A stretch of DNA of 64,000 nucleotides from positions 124,001 through 188,000 of the forward strand of contig JAESUZ010001062.1 of assembly GCA_017311185.1 (NCBI GenBank), in the 5' to 3' direction. The stretch's first letter is position 1, and each line of letters opens with the position of its first letter. The notes beneath the pieces are model-generated. The model saw only the letters and a list, made by a program, of their open reading frames with translations, ran no database searches and was not told the DNA's origin. This DNA is from Proteles cristata cristata (Eukaryota > Chordata > Mammalia > Carnivora > Hyaenidae). Positions 33,191 through 44,917 of this stretch are shown piece by piece. Both the position numbers and the translations under genes were made by a program.

Positions 33191-33451
33191 AAGATGCAAA
33201 TGTTTTTCCTCAGTTTGTCACTTGTTTTTACTTTGTTTATTGTATTTTTACTTGGTTGTATTGTACTGTATTGACACAAGTTATGCAAAAGTTTTCTATT
33301 TTTATATTATCAAAGTTGTTTATATTTTTTTCAGGGATTCCTCTAACACTTAAAAATGGTTGTAATCATCCTTTGCAGTCATCTGTACTACATTGACAGG
33401 GATATTATTTCCCATTTTTTATGATTTTTCACTTATCTTTCTTTGTTTCAG

Positions 33452-33666
33452 ATAATGCTGAGGAACCCCGTGGATGTCTCAGGAAGGCTTATGACTTATT
33501 CTGCGGTTTGCAGAAGAAAAGCCCAAAGATGAGCAAAGAGGAGGAAGAAGCCCAGAAAAAGAAGCTGACAGACACATCTGAGAAGCCTTTGTGGAGAGCT
33601 ATAGTGAATGTCAATGCCATTCTTCTCCTTGCAGTGGCTGTCTTTGTCCACGGCTATTTTGCCTGA
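33452..33666 (+). CDS. SLC5A4: SLC5A4 (SGLT3) exon 15, C-terminus and stop
   Basis: Last coding exon, after 'tctttgtttcag'. It reads (D)[70 protein letters not shown] and TGA. It encodes the end of the cytoplasmic loop (AYDLFCGLQ, an acidic/lysine stretch, [10 protein letters not shown]) and the final membrane helix, with the short C-terminus expected for the family. The alignment is colinear to the last residue. Compared with SGLT1 (...AVFCHAYFA) it ends HGYFA as in SGLT3-type proteins. No truncation is visible. Confidence 0.95.
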
Positions 33667-33870
33667 ACTCTATCTGAGCCACTAAATATTTATTAAGCAA
33701 AGGACAATTTTATTGATTTTTTCACTTTTAGAGTTTATTGTGTTTCAGATGGGAGATAATTTCAAAAAGGAGGAAGGAGTTAGTAATTTTATCATATGAG
33801 ATGACTAGATTATAGACCTGAGTTTTAGTTTTGATTGTTCTCTTGTGTCAATAAAATAAGTTAATAATTT
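33667..33870 (+). other. SLC5A4: Candidate SLC5A4 3'UTR start
   Basis: Sequence after the stop, up to just past the first AATAAA. The true cleavage site cannot be fixed from sequence alone; further AATAAA motifs lie at 33999-34004 and near 34195. Confidence 0.5.
33850..33855 (+). terminator. SLC5A4: First polyadenylation signal AATAAA after SLC5A4 stop
   Basis: AATAAA 184 bp past the stop codon, with T/GT-rich sequence 35-45 bp downstream ('ttctatatttttgtgtaaac'). Plausible but not proven, given the later AATAAA motifs. Confidence 0.45.
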
Positions 33871-34249
33871 AGAAAGCCAGGGAGCTGATTCTATATTTTT
33901 GTGTAAACTAGAAGCATTGGGTCTAAATGTTTTTATAGCTCACCAAGTAGATTTCCCTACCTTACACTTGCTTTCTATTTCCAGAGATTTCCACTTAGAA
34001 TAAATTCCTCTCCCGAATCTGCCTCACATAGTAAACTTCCTCATCTATACCACAGTGACCTTTTCCTCTCACCTTCACTTTACTGACCTCAAGGAAAATA
34101 GGAATATTTACTAAGAGTTCAGTGGAAGTGAGCTAGAAATGTCTGTTGTAAATACTTTTATGAATTTACTGGAAATTATTAGCTTATGTCTTAAATAAAA
34201 CCATCCCACTAAATGTTAGCATATTAAGCCACTGATTTCTTAAACTACT

Positions 34250-34400
34250 TTATAAAAATATAATTCACCTAAAAATATAATGCACCTACTTACACTGTAC
34301 AATTCAGTGTATTTTAGAATATTCACAGAGTTATTCAACAATTACCATAATCTAATTTTAGATATTAACATTAATTTATTTATTGGCATTTTTACTTGGA
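34250..34400 (+). repeat. Ancient L1 3' terminal fragment
   Basis: 'cactgtacaattcagtgtattttagaatattcacagagtt' (split over 34293-34332) is typical of the 3'UTR of old mammalian L1s. Confidence 0.6.
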
Positions 34401-34500
34401 TATATATATTTCTCTATCTTTATTTCCGTGTTATTTTGACATTCTGAAGGACAGTTATCTCTTTGTAGGATTATATGTAGTTTTAAAATACAGAACATTA

Positions 34501-34726
34501 GGGGCGCCTGGGTGGCTTAGTCGGTTAAGCGTCCGACTTTCGCTTAGGTCATGATCTCGCGGTTCGTGGGTTCGAGCCCCGCGTCGGGCTCTGTGCTGCC
34601 TGCCAGCTCAGAGCCTGGAGCCTGTTTCAGTCTGTGACTCCCTCTCTCTCTGACCCTCCCCTGCTCACGCTGTCTCTCTCTCTCTCCTAAAAAATAAATA
34701 AAAAACATTTAAAAAAAATTAAAAAA
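34501..34726 (+). mobile_element. Very young felid SINE, sense
   Basis: Near-consensus head 'ggggcgcctgggtggcttag', 'cgcggttcgtgggttcgagc' and a long A-rich tail. Perfect 16-bp TSD 'aaaatacagaacatta' at 34485-34500 and 34727-34742. Confidence 0.96.
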
Positions 34727-34768
34727 AAAATACAGAACATTAAAATGCTTTTTAAAAACTGCATAGTA

Positions 34769-34998
34769 GGGGCTCCTTGGTGGCTCAGTCGGTTGAGCGT
34801 CCCACTTCAGCTCAGCTCATGATCTCATGGTTCATGGGTTTGAGCCCTGTGTCAGGCTCTGTGCTGACAACTGACAGCCTGGAGCCTGTCTTTGGATTCT
34901 GTGTCTCCCTCTCTCTCTGACCCTCCCCTGCTCACACTGCCTCTCTCTCTCTCAAAAATAAATAAAAATACATTGGAAAAAATTTTAATAAAAAATAA
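34769..34998 (+). mobile_element. Carnivore SINE, sense
   Basis: Head 'ggggctccttggtggctcag', body and AAATAAAAAT-type tail. Imperfect TSD 'aaaaactgcatagta' and 'aaaaacctcataata'. It lies only 26 bp after the previous SINE's TSD. Confidence 0.9.
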
Positions 34999-35119
34999 AA
35001 ATAAAAACCTCATAATAAACATCTATCATGTTGTTACAAAATTCAAACAATGCTCTGTGTTCTATAGGAACTAATGTAATATTCTCCACTGATAATCTAT
35101 CAATCCCATCTACTTCCCA

Positions 35120-35520
35120 CTAACTTTACATAAGAAAAGCTGTTAATTGTTTAAAACATATGTTAAAGTAATTTTTGTATTTGTACACATATTTTTACAC
35201 AATGCAGTCCTACTCTATATGTTGTACTCTGACTGGCTTTGTCATATAAAGTTTATCTTGGAGATCTTTGCCTGTTAATGCATATGGGTAACCCTCCTTT
35301 TTAATAGCTGCACTTTATTCCATGAAATCATTTGCCACAATTCGACCATTTTTCTACTGAAAAACATTCATGTTGTTTTCAATTATTTGCTATTATCAGT
35401 GATACTCTACCACATGTACCTGTATATTAATCTTTTGGCACATTAACAGTTTTGTTTTCTTTAATGATTGATTCTTAAGAAAGGAGTACTGGAACAAGGA
35501 GTGTGAACATTTAATAATTT
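35120..35520 (-). repeat. Ancient L1 3' fragment (antisense)
   Basis: Diverged antisense words: 'tttttaatagctgcactttattccat', 'tcatgttgttttcaattatttgctatt' and 'atatt-aatcttttggcac' fit the 3' part of old L1s. Confidence 0.6.
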
Positions 35521-35562
35521 GATAAATATTTAAAAGTTATGTTCCAAAGGATTCACCAATTT

Positions 35563-35778
35563 TTTTTTAATTTTTTTAATTTATTTCTAGGAGAGAGAGA
35601 GAGAGAGCGTGAGCAGGGGAGTGTCAGAGAGAGAGAGGGAGTCACAGACTGAAACAGGCTCCAGGCTCTGAGCTGGCAGTCAGCACAGAGCCCGACGCAG
35701 GGCCCGAACCCGCGAACCACGAGATCATGACCTAAGCGAAAGTCGGACGCTTAACCGACTAAGCCACCCAGGCGCCCC
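35563..35778 (-). mobile_element. Young felid SINE, antisense
   Basis: Near-consensus. TSD 'aggattcaccaattt' at 35548-35562 and 35779-35793 is identical. Confidence 0.95.
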
Positions 35779-36013
35779 AGGATTCACCAATTTATATTCT
35801 CACCATCAGTGTATGAAAGTTCCTACTTACTCACATCCTTAATTAAAGTATATTATCAATCTTAATTCATTTTTGTCAATTTGATGATTGAAAAATAATT
35901 TAATTTTTAAAATTGTGTTTCTCAACTTAGTGAGATTGTACATATTTACATATATTTATTAGCTATTTGTATTTTTTCTTCTGTGAATTTCTTGATATAT
36001 TTACCAATTTTCT

Positions 36014-36219
36014 TTTTTTTTTTTTTTAATTTTACTAGGAGAGAGAGAGACATGAGCAGGGGACGGTCAGAGAGAGAGGAGTCACAGACTGGAAACAGGC
36101 TCCAGGCTCTGAGCTGGCAGTCAGCACAGAGCCCGACGCGGGGCTCGAACCCACGAACTGCGAGATCATGACCTAAGCGAAAGTCGGACGCTTAACCGAC
36201 TAAGCCACCCAGGCGCCCC
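36014..36219 (-). mobile_element. Young felid SINE, antisense
   Basis: Near-consensus. Perfect 18-bp TSD 'tatatttaccaattttct' at 35996-36013 and 36220-36237. Confidence 0.95.
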
Positions 36220-36319
36220 TATATTTACCAATTTTCTAATTCATTTATAGATATTCTTTAGTCTATATATTTATTATTTGCATATGAATTGCAATTTTTT
36301 TCTTAAAGTCTTGCCTTTT

Positions 36320-36529
36320 TTTTAAAAAATGTTTTATTTATTTCTAGGAGAGAGACAGCATGAGTAGGGGAGGGTCAGAGAGAGAGGGAGTCACAGACTC
36401 TGAGACAGGCTCCAGGCTCTGAGCTGGCAGTCAGCACAGAACCCGACGCGGGTCTCGAACCCACGAACCGTGAGATCATGACCTAAGCAAAAGTCGGACG
36501 CTTAACCGACTAAGCCACCCAGGCGCCCC
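36320..36529 (-). mobile_element. Young felid SINE, antisense
   Basis: Near-consensus. Perfect 16-bp TSD 'taaagtcttgcctttt' at 36304-36319 and 36530-36545. Confidence 0.95.
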
Positions 36530-36545
36530 TAAAGTCTTGCCTTTT

Positions 36546-38119
36546 AATCTTATATTGCCCTTGAGTGGTCAGAAGCTTTAATTTTTCTTTGGTCAGGTAT
36601 ATTCATCTTTTCCTTACAGCTTCTGGGTTTTGTGGCTTGCTCTCAGTGGCTTACTTTGTCCTTTAGGAAGTTTGTTGTCACTGTTTTGTTTTGTTATGGT
36701 TTAAAGAAGGTTCTCACACACTCCATTATTTTGCAATTTACTTTTCTCTCTTTATAAATATAGTGGACTTAATTAAGCCCAACTAATGTAAATCATTATA
36801 ATTCATTTCAATTTCTGCCTAATAACATAACATTAAATACATTCAATTTCTTTAACAATGTCCCCTTTAGATTGATATTTTAAATACTCTAAATATCTTT
36901 TTCCAACAATAATATTGGAGTAATTACCATATACATACATCCCCACTGATGGTTTTATAAGAGAATCCTCAAAGTAGTATAATTGAGTAATTGATATATT
37001 TATTTATGTTTTTAATAGATATTGGCAAATAACTTTCAAGTTTTTGAAGCGATTCACATTCCTATCAACAACAGGGAATGAGTAGGCTAAGTAGCACAAG
37101 AAGTTGTTGCTTTTTGAAAAATTGCTGATCAGTCTGGTTGGTAAAAAAATCTTCTAGGAGCTCTAATTAATCATCTATTTTCACTTTAGTGAGTTGCCTA
37201 TTTATAACATTTTTCTGGCTTTCTCTCTGGTGGTTTATGATGGGAAACATTCTAAAGCAAAACAGGAAACCTAGAAACCACAAGAGATGAAAATATATAT
37301 TTAACTAAACAAATCATTGAATTTTTTATATCATAATACAATCCAAACAGAAGTTAAAATATGGAGCCAAAAAGATATTGCAACACAAGAAAAAGAAAGA
37401 GCCCCCATAAATAAATGAGGAAACAGCAAACAAGTCTGATTGTGGCACTGTATCTAGAAGAAAAGATACAGCGTTGGGCTTCTTGTAATTCTTGTAGTCT
37501 AGAAAGCAGTCTAGAATGGTCAATATGCACATTTCCAAGGAAGCTATTTTCACAAATTATTCCAAGAGATTTACTCCTTTGGTGCATGCTGTTTGTTTAT
37601 CCTTGATTTAAATGGAGCACTTCTAATGTGAAACCAATAAGAATTATTTAGGTTTATAAAATTGTATTTTAGTATGTTAAGGAAGTTCTTTTCAATTTCT
37701 AATATACTGAGGTTATTTTATTTTTATTTTTTTTGTACTTGAGAAAGCTCCAACATATGTTTTCTTAATAACCTTCCATGATTGACAAAAAGAATAATTT
37801 GTGAGGTAAAAAGTATCCATGTAGACACACAAATAGTAGTTTAACTCAGCCATCAGAGATACTTCTGTAGTTTTACCATAAAATAAGTTACATACATAAA
37901 ATATCCAAGGTTTATACAAAAATATCCAACATTACCAAGGCTGTACAATAAAGTCCATTTTCTGTCTCAGATCCCATCCCTGGTTTCCGCATCAGAGATA
38001 ATCACTGTTTTTAGTATCTTATATTAGCATGGAGTATTTCTAATTATATATAAATATTCACATACCACCTTTTATACAAATTAAAACATTTTATATACAC
38101 TTCTACTTTCCTTTTCATT
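36546..38119 (+). other. Intergenic stretch without recognised gene
   Basis: AT-rich sequence. Small ORFs here have no family resemblance I recognise. 37900-38110 may contain an old L1 3' remnant ('ccaccttttatacaaattaaaacattttat'). Confidence 0.5.
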
Positions 38120-38330
38120 TATTTTTTTAATAGTTTATTGTCAGGTTGGTTTCCATATAATACCCAGTGCTCATCTCCACAAGTGCCCTCCTCCATGCCC
38201 GTACCCCCCGTCCCCTCCCCCTACACCCATCAGCCCTCAGTTTGTTGTAGGCATTCAAGAGTCTCTCATGGTTTGCCTCTCTCCCTCTCCCCAACTATTT
38301 TTCCCCTTCTTCTTCACCCATGGTCCTCCG

Positions 38331-41300
38331 TTAAGTTCCTCCTATTCCTCCTATATGTGCAAACATACGGTATCTGTCCTTCTCTGCCTGACTTATTTCG
38401 ATAAGCATAAGACCCTCAAGGTCCATCCATGTTGCTACACATGGCCAGATTTCATTGTTTCTCATTGCCATGTAGTATTCCATGGTATAGATAAACCACA
38501 TCTTCTTGATCCATTCATCTGTTGATGGACACTTAGGCTCTTTCCATGTTTTAGCTATTGTGGAGAGTGCTGCTATGAACATTGGGGTACATGTGCTCCT
38601 ATGCATCAGCATTTCTGTATCCCTTGGGTAAATTCCTAGCAGTGCTATTGCTGGGTCATAGGGAGTTCTATTGTTAGTTTCCTGAGGAACCTCCACACTG
38701 TTTTCCAGAGGGGCTGTACCAGTTTACATTCCCACCAACAGTGTAGGAGGGTGCCCGTTTCTCCATATCCTCGCCAGCATCTAGAGTTCTCTGATTTGCT
38801 CATTTTAGCCACTCTGACTGGCGTGAGGTGGTATCTCAGTGTGGTTTTGATTTGTATTTCCCTGATGAGGAGGGGTGCTGAGCATCGTTTCATGTGTCTG
38901 TTGGCCTTCTGGATGTCTTCTTTGGAGAAGTGTCTGTCCACATCTTCTGCCCATTTCTTCACTGGGTTGTTTGTTTCTCGGGCATGGAGTTTGGTGAGTT
39001 CCTTATAGATTTTGGATATTAACCTTTTATCTGATATGTCATTTGCAACTATTTTTTCCCATTCCATTGGTTGTCTATTAGTTTTGTGGGTTGTTTCCTT
39101 TGCAGTGCAGAAGCTTTTAATCTTGATAGGGTCCCAATCGTTTATTTTTGCTCTTGATTCCCTTGCTTTGGGGGAAGTGTCCAGTAAGAAAATACTGTGT
39201 TTGAGGTCAAGCAGGTTGTTCCCTGGTTTCTCCTCTAGGATGTTGATAGTTTCCTGTCTCACGTTCAGATCCTTTATCCATTGTGAGTTTATTTTTGTGT
39301 ATGGTGTGAGAAAATGATGTAGTTTCATTCTTCTGCATGTTGCTGTCCAGTTTCTCGCAGCACCATCTGTTACAGAGGCTGTCTTTTTTCCATTGGATAT
39401 CTTTCCTGCTTTGTCAAAGATTAGTTGGCTGTATACCTTTGGGCCCAGCTCTGAGTTTTCAATTTGATTCCATTGGTCTATGTGTCTATTTTTGTTCCAA
39501 TACCATACTATCTTGATGATGACAGCTTTGTAGTAGAGGCTAAAGTCTGGGATGGTGATACCTCCCGTTTTGGTTTTATTTTTCACTATTACTTTGGCTA
39601 TTTGGGGTCTTTTGTGGTTCCATACATTTTTTAGGATAGTTTGTTGTAGTTTTGAGAAGTATACTGGTGCAATTTTGATTGGAATTGCATCGAATGTGTA
39701 GATTGCTTTGGGTAGTGATGACACTTTAACTATATTTATTCTTCCTATCGATGAGCATGGAATGTTTTTCCATTTCTTGTGTCTTCTTCAATTTCCTTCA
39801 AAAGTTTTCTATAGTTTTCATCATACAGATCTCTTGTATCCTTGGTTAGATTTATTCCTATGTATTTTATGGTTTTTTGTGCAATTGTGAATGGGATCAG
39901 TTTCCTGATTTCTCTTTCTGTTGCTTCATTATTGGTGTATAAAAACACAACCTATTTTTGTACGTTGATTTTGTACCCTGCAACTTTGCTGAATTCTTGG
40001 ATCAGTTCTAGTGGGCTTCTGGTGGAGTCTGTTGGGTTTTCTATGTAGAGTATCATGTCATCTGTGAAGAGGGAACATTTGACTTCCTCTTTGCCAATTC
40101 TGATGTTTTGATTTCCTTTTGTTGTCTGATGGCTGATGCTAGGACTTCCAGCACTATGTTAAACAACAGTGGTGAGAATGGACATCCCTGTCGTGTTCCT
40201 GATCTCAGGGAAAAGCTCTCAGTTTTTCCCCGTTGAGGATGATGTTCGCTGAAGGTTTCTTATAGATGACTTTTATGATATTTATGTAGTTTCCTTCTAT
40301 CCCAACTTTCTGTAGAGTCTTTATTAAGAAGGGATGCTGTATTTTGTCAATTGCTTTTTCTGCATCTATCGACAGGGTCATATGGTTTTTATGTTTTCTT
40401 TTGTTGATGTGGTGTATCACATTGATTGATTTTCAAATGTTGAGCCAGCCCTGTAACCCAGGAATGAATCCCACTTGATCTTGGTAGATGATTCTTTTTA
40501 TGTGCTGCTGGATTCGATTTGCCAGGGTCTTGTTGAGGATTTTTGCATCCATATTCATCAAGGATATTGACCTGTAGTTCTCTTTTTTAGCTGGATCTCT
40601 GAGTGATGCTGGCTTCATAAAATGAGTCCGGGAGTTTTCCTTCGATTTCTATTTTTTGGAATATCTTGAGAAGAATTGGGATTCATTCTGTTTTAAATAT
40701 CTGGTAGAATTCCCCAGGGAAGCCATCAGGTCCAGGGCTCTTATTTGTTGGGAGATTTTTGATAACTGATTCAATTTCCTCACTAGTTATGGGTCTGTTT
40801 AGGGTTTCTATTTCTTCCCGTGTGAATTTTGGTAGTGAGTGTGTGTTTAGGAATTTGCCCATTTCTTCTAAGTTGTCCAATTTGTTGGCATATAATTTTT
40901 CATAGTATTCCCTGATAATTGCTTGTATTTCTGAGGGGTTGGTTGTAATAAGTCCATTTTCATTCATAATTTTGTCTATTTGTGTGCTCTCTCTTTTCTT
41001 TTGGATAAGTCTGGCTAGAGGTTTGTCAATTTTGTTTACCTTTTCAAAAAACCAACTCTTGGTTTCATTGATCTGTTCAATTGTTTCTTTGGTCTCTATG
41101 TTGTTTATTTCTGCTCTGCTGTTTACTATTTCTCTTCTTCTACTGGGTTTAGGGCGTTCTTGTTGCTCTGCCTCTAGTTCCTTTAGGTGAGCTGTTAGAT
41201 TTTGGACTTGCGCTTTTTCTAATCTCTTGAAATAGGCCTGGAGAGCAATGTACTTTCCTCTTAGGACTGCCTTTGCCGCATCCCATAGATTTTGAATTGT

Positions 41301-42163
41301 TGTGTTTTCATTTTCATTTGTTTCCATATATTTTTTAATTTCATCTCTAATTGCCTGATTGGCCCATTATTCTTTAGAAGGGTGTTCTTTAACCTCCATG
41401 TTTTTGGAAGTTTTCCAGACTTCTTCCTGTAATGGATTTCAAGTTTCAAAGCATTGTGATCTGACAGTGTGCATGGTATGATCTCTATTCTTTTATATTT
41501 ATTGAGGGCTGCTTTATGTCCCAGTATGTGATCTATCTTGGAGAATGTGCCATGCGCACTTGAGAAGAAAGTAAATTCCCTGGCCTCAGGATGTAAAGTT
41601 CTAAATATATCCGTCAGATCCATCTGATCCAATGTGTCTTTCAAGTCTATTATTTCTTTAGTGATTTTCTGTCTGGTTGACCTATCCATTGTTGTTAAGT
41701 GGAGTATTAAAGTCCACTGCTATTAGCACGTTCTTATAGATAAGAGAGTTTCTGTTTATGATTAGTTGTTTTAGATATTTAGGTGGTCCCATATATTCGG
41801 TGCATAGACATTTATGATAGTTAGTTCTTCCTGATGGATGGACCCTGTAATTATTACGTAGTGCCCTTCTTCATCTCTTGTTATCGTCTTTAATATAAAG
41901 TCTAGTTTGTCTGATATAAGTGTAGCTACTCTGGCTTTCTTTTGATTTCCCATAGCATGTTATGTATTTCTCCATCCCTTTACTTTTAATCTGAAGGTAT
42001 CTTCCAGTCTAAAATGAGTTTCTTGTAGACAGCATATAGATGGATTTTTTTTTATCCATTCTGCTACCCTATGTCTTTTGATAGGAGAATTCACCCCATT
42101 TACATTCAGTGTTATTATTGAAATATGTGGGTTTAGAGTCTTTTTGTCTTTTGTAGGGTTCAT
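38331..42163 (-). pseudogene. L1 ORF2, frameshifted
   Basis: Starts MNPTKDKKTLNPHISIITLN. The long open piece [20 protein letters not shown]... runs 359 residues (39724-38645), the longest readable ORF2 segment in the window. The RT active-site box reads FTDDMILY, Ala replaced by Thr. The 1-nt deletion near 41371 is the same as in the intron-13 copy. The terminal IGGIGGT is kept. Confidence 0.92.
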
Positions 42164-42209
42164 GTTTGTGGTGGTGTCTCTGGTATCTTTGTTCCTTGCA
42201 ACCTTTCCT

Positions 42210-43103
42210 TCAGAGCGTCCCCCTCAGGATTTCTTGTAGGCTGGCTTAGTGGTCACAAATTCTTTCAATTTCTTTTTATTTGGAAAGATTTTTATCTCTC
42301 CTTCTATTCTGAATGACAGGCTTGGTAGATAGAGGGTTCTTGGCTGCATATTTTTACTGTTCAACACATTGAAGATCTCCTGCCATTCCTTTCTGGCCTG
42401 CCAAGTTTCAGTAGATAGGTCTGTCACCACTCTGATAGGTTTCCTTTTGTATGTTAGGGCCCTTTTCTCCCTAGCTGCTTTCAAAATTCTCTCTTTGTCC
42501 TTGTACTTTGCCATTTTTACTATGATATGTCATGCAGAAGATCGATTCAAGTTACATCTGAGGGGAGTCCTCTGAGCCTCTTGTATTTCAACATTTACTT
42601 CCTTTCCCAGGTTGGGGAAGTTCTCTGCTATAATTTGTTCCAGGACTCCTTCAGCACCTTTCCCTCTCTCTTTCTCTTCTGGGATTCCTATGATACGGAT
42701 ATTGTTGCGTTTGACTGTGTCGCTGAGCTCTCGAATTCTTCTTTCCTGTTCCTGGATCAGTTTGTCTCTTTTTTTTGTCAGCTTCTTGTTTTTCTAGAAT
42801 GGTGTCTTCTAAATCACTTATTCTCCTTTCTGCCTCTTCAATCCGTGCATTGGAGGCCTCTAATTTATTATGTATCTCATTTATCGCATTTTTTAATTCT
42901 TCATGCTTATTTTTATTTTCCATTCTGTCTGTAGCCATAGTTTCTTTGATGTCCCCTATGCTTTTTTCAAGCCCAGCTATTAATTTTACCATTATTATTC
43001 TAAAATCTTGTTCAGTTATGCTGCTGATATCTGTTTTGAGCAGTTCATTAGCTGTCATTTCTTCTTGGAGTTTCTTTGGAGGAGAGCTCTTTCGTTTCAT
43101 CAT
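42210..43103 (-). pseudogene. L1 ORF1, frameshifted
   Basis: Starts MMKRKSSPPKKLQEEMTANE and reads through the coiled coil to 'DKKKRQTDPGTG', where an extra base in an A-run shifts the frame. The C-terminal domain MAKYKDKERILKAAREKRAL resumes in another frame, with a further slip near the end (TTKPAYKKS). Confidence 0.9.
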
Positions 43104-44898
43104 TTTAGTTACCTTTCTGGCTCTTGTTAGTTTTAAAGACTTGTTATGCTCTCTGCACCTATGAGGGCTGCTGTATCCAAGAAGACTCTGACTGTCCAGG
43201 GCCTATCCTTTCAGAGAGTGTTTTTTGAATGGTATCTCTTGGTCTCTCTTGTTGGGACCTTGGTTATTTTATTTTCCTACTCGTAGTGATATTTGGGACT
43301 CTCCACCTTGTGTACTCTGGCTTGTTTCTTGAGGTAGCCCTGGAGAAGAAAACAGACAGACAAACACACAGGGAGCAGGAGCACACAAATGCACAGGCTA
43401 ATTCAACTAACATGCAAACTGAGAGGGAAAATGAAAAAGTTAAGAGAAAAGACGGAGGAGGGAGGGCGAATAATAGGGAGTATAAAATAGATAAAAGGGT
43501 CAAAAAGGGGAAAAGAAAAGGAAAAAAGAAGAAAACCGATGGACAAAGAACGGTTTAAAGCATATAACCGGATTTCCCAGCTACAGTTAAATAGCCGTGT
43601 GTATGCAGTGCTGGTTTAAGAGCATAGAGAAAGAGAGAAGACAGGGCGGGGATGAGGCAAAATTGGAAATAGAATGAACAGGCAGAAGGGATAAGAAGCT
43701 TTTCTCAAAGAGCTAAAGGGTGGAATATGGTTGGACAGATGAGAGAAGGACGCTGGTGTTATCCAGAGAAACTATATAGTCTAATTACTCCTGAGAGAGG
43801 GAGATGATAAGGTAGGTAGGTGTAGAATTTACATCTACAGAATGGACTAGATGTGACTGTTTAAGCAAGCCGGTGACCAGAGTTAATCAGGTCAGTGTTC
43901 CGGGAAAAAGAGAAAAAGAAAAAGGAAAAGAAAAAAGAAAAAAAAAAGGGAGGAGGGCAGCTCTCTAGCAGGGATGGGCGTGGTGTGATCCAATGTGTCA
44001 GGCGAGAGTTCTGCTTTAGCGGTTGTGGGGAGAAGAGTGGCGGTACTCCAGTGCCTTCTTGAACCAAGCGCTGCACCTCGCTTTTTTGGGTATGTAAACT
44101 CCCCGTGCTGGGGGTACAGCCAAAGTGGGTCGTGCTCTTTAACCCAGGCCAGGCCTAGTTTCCAAGTCCCGTTCCACGTGCCCCACTGAAATTGCTGTAG
44201 ACACAACCTCGCAGGCGATCCCCTCGGGGCAATTCCAAGCCTCTTGCCTAGACCTGGGGATGGAGCCAGAAGCCGCTGCTCCCGTTCATCCAGGTCGGGT
44301 TGGCGAGCATGGGCAGGGGTTTGCCTGCAAGATGCGCCTGGCCCACTGGAGAGAGGGAAACCAGGTCCCTCTGTGTATCATCACCCGAAACATGAACTCG
44401 CAGGCAAATCTCCCAGTTTGAAGCTCTTCGCCTTCTCTCTAGAGTTCCAGCCAGCTAGGAGTGCGGAGGTACGCGCGGTTCCTCCAGGGATCCAGCTGAG
44501 CCAGGAGTACAAAGGACTGGTGCGTGTGCGCACAGCCCCTCCAGGATGAGTTGGCGCGCAGGGACCTGGCGCGCAGGGATTTGGTGTGCACGGTCCTTCT
44601 GTGCCCCGAGCGGAGGTTTTTCTGTTTCCCAGCGACAGGGACCGTATCTTGAGTAGTTTTGGACTCTCTCTTTTTCCCCTCTCACTCCCGCAGAGGGGGA
44701 TCGCCCCCGTCCCTCCAGTCTTCAATCCCGGCCCGATTTTATCTTCCCCAGTTCGCACTCACATTAGAAGGCTTTCTCAGTGGATTCTGTGTCCTTTCTC
44801 TCCCAATCTCTTGGGTTCTGTAAGGTTTCCTATGGCTTCAGATCTTTTCCGTGTGAGATATGGGGGCGAGTGCAATGCACAGAGCTCCCTACTTCTCC

Positions 44899-44917
44899 GC
44901 CATCTTGCCCCTCCCCT
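44899..44917 (-). promoter_or_regulatory. L1 5' start with CAAGATGGC (YY1-type) motif
   Basis: Minus strand reads 'ggggcaagatggcggagaag' at the very 5' end. CAAGATGGC near +10 is the known YY1-binding start motif of mammalian L1s. It is intact here. Confidence 0.75.

Larger units (their letters stand above)
38120..44917 (-). mobile_element. Full-length antisense L1 downstream of SLC5A4
   Basis: 3' end at the left (T-run, 'aatagtttattgtcaggttgg'), ORF2 38331-42163, ORF1 42210-43103, 5'UTR to 44917. On the minus strand the first bases include 'ggcaagatggcggagaag', a full L1 5' start. It belongs to the same lineage as the intron-13 L1 (shared 1-nt ORF2 deletion, near-identical ORF text) but in the opposite orientation, 16 kb away. 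No TSD was found, because the right flank is another L1. Confidence 0.94.

Noticed and set aside
34501..34600. A tRNA gene at the SINE heads
   Set aside because: The heads are tRNA-derived, but each continues into a SINE body and A-rich tail and is flanked by TSDs.
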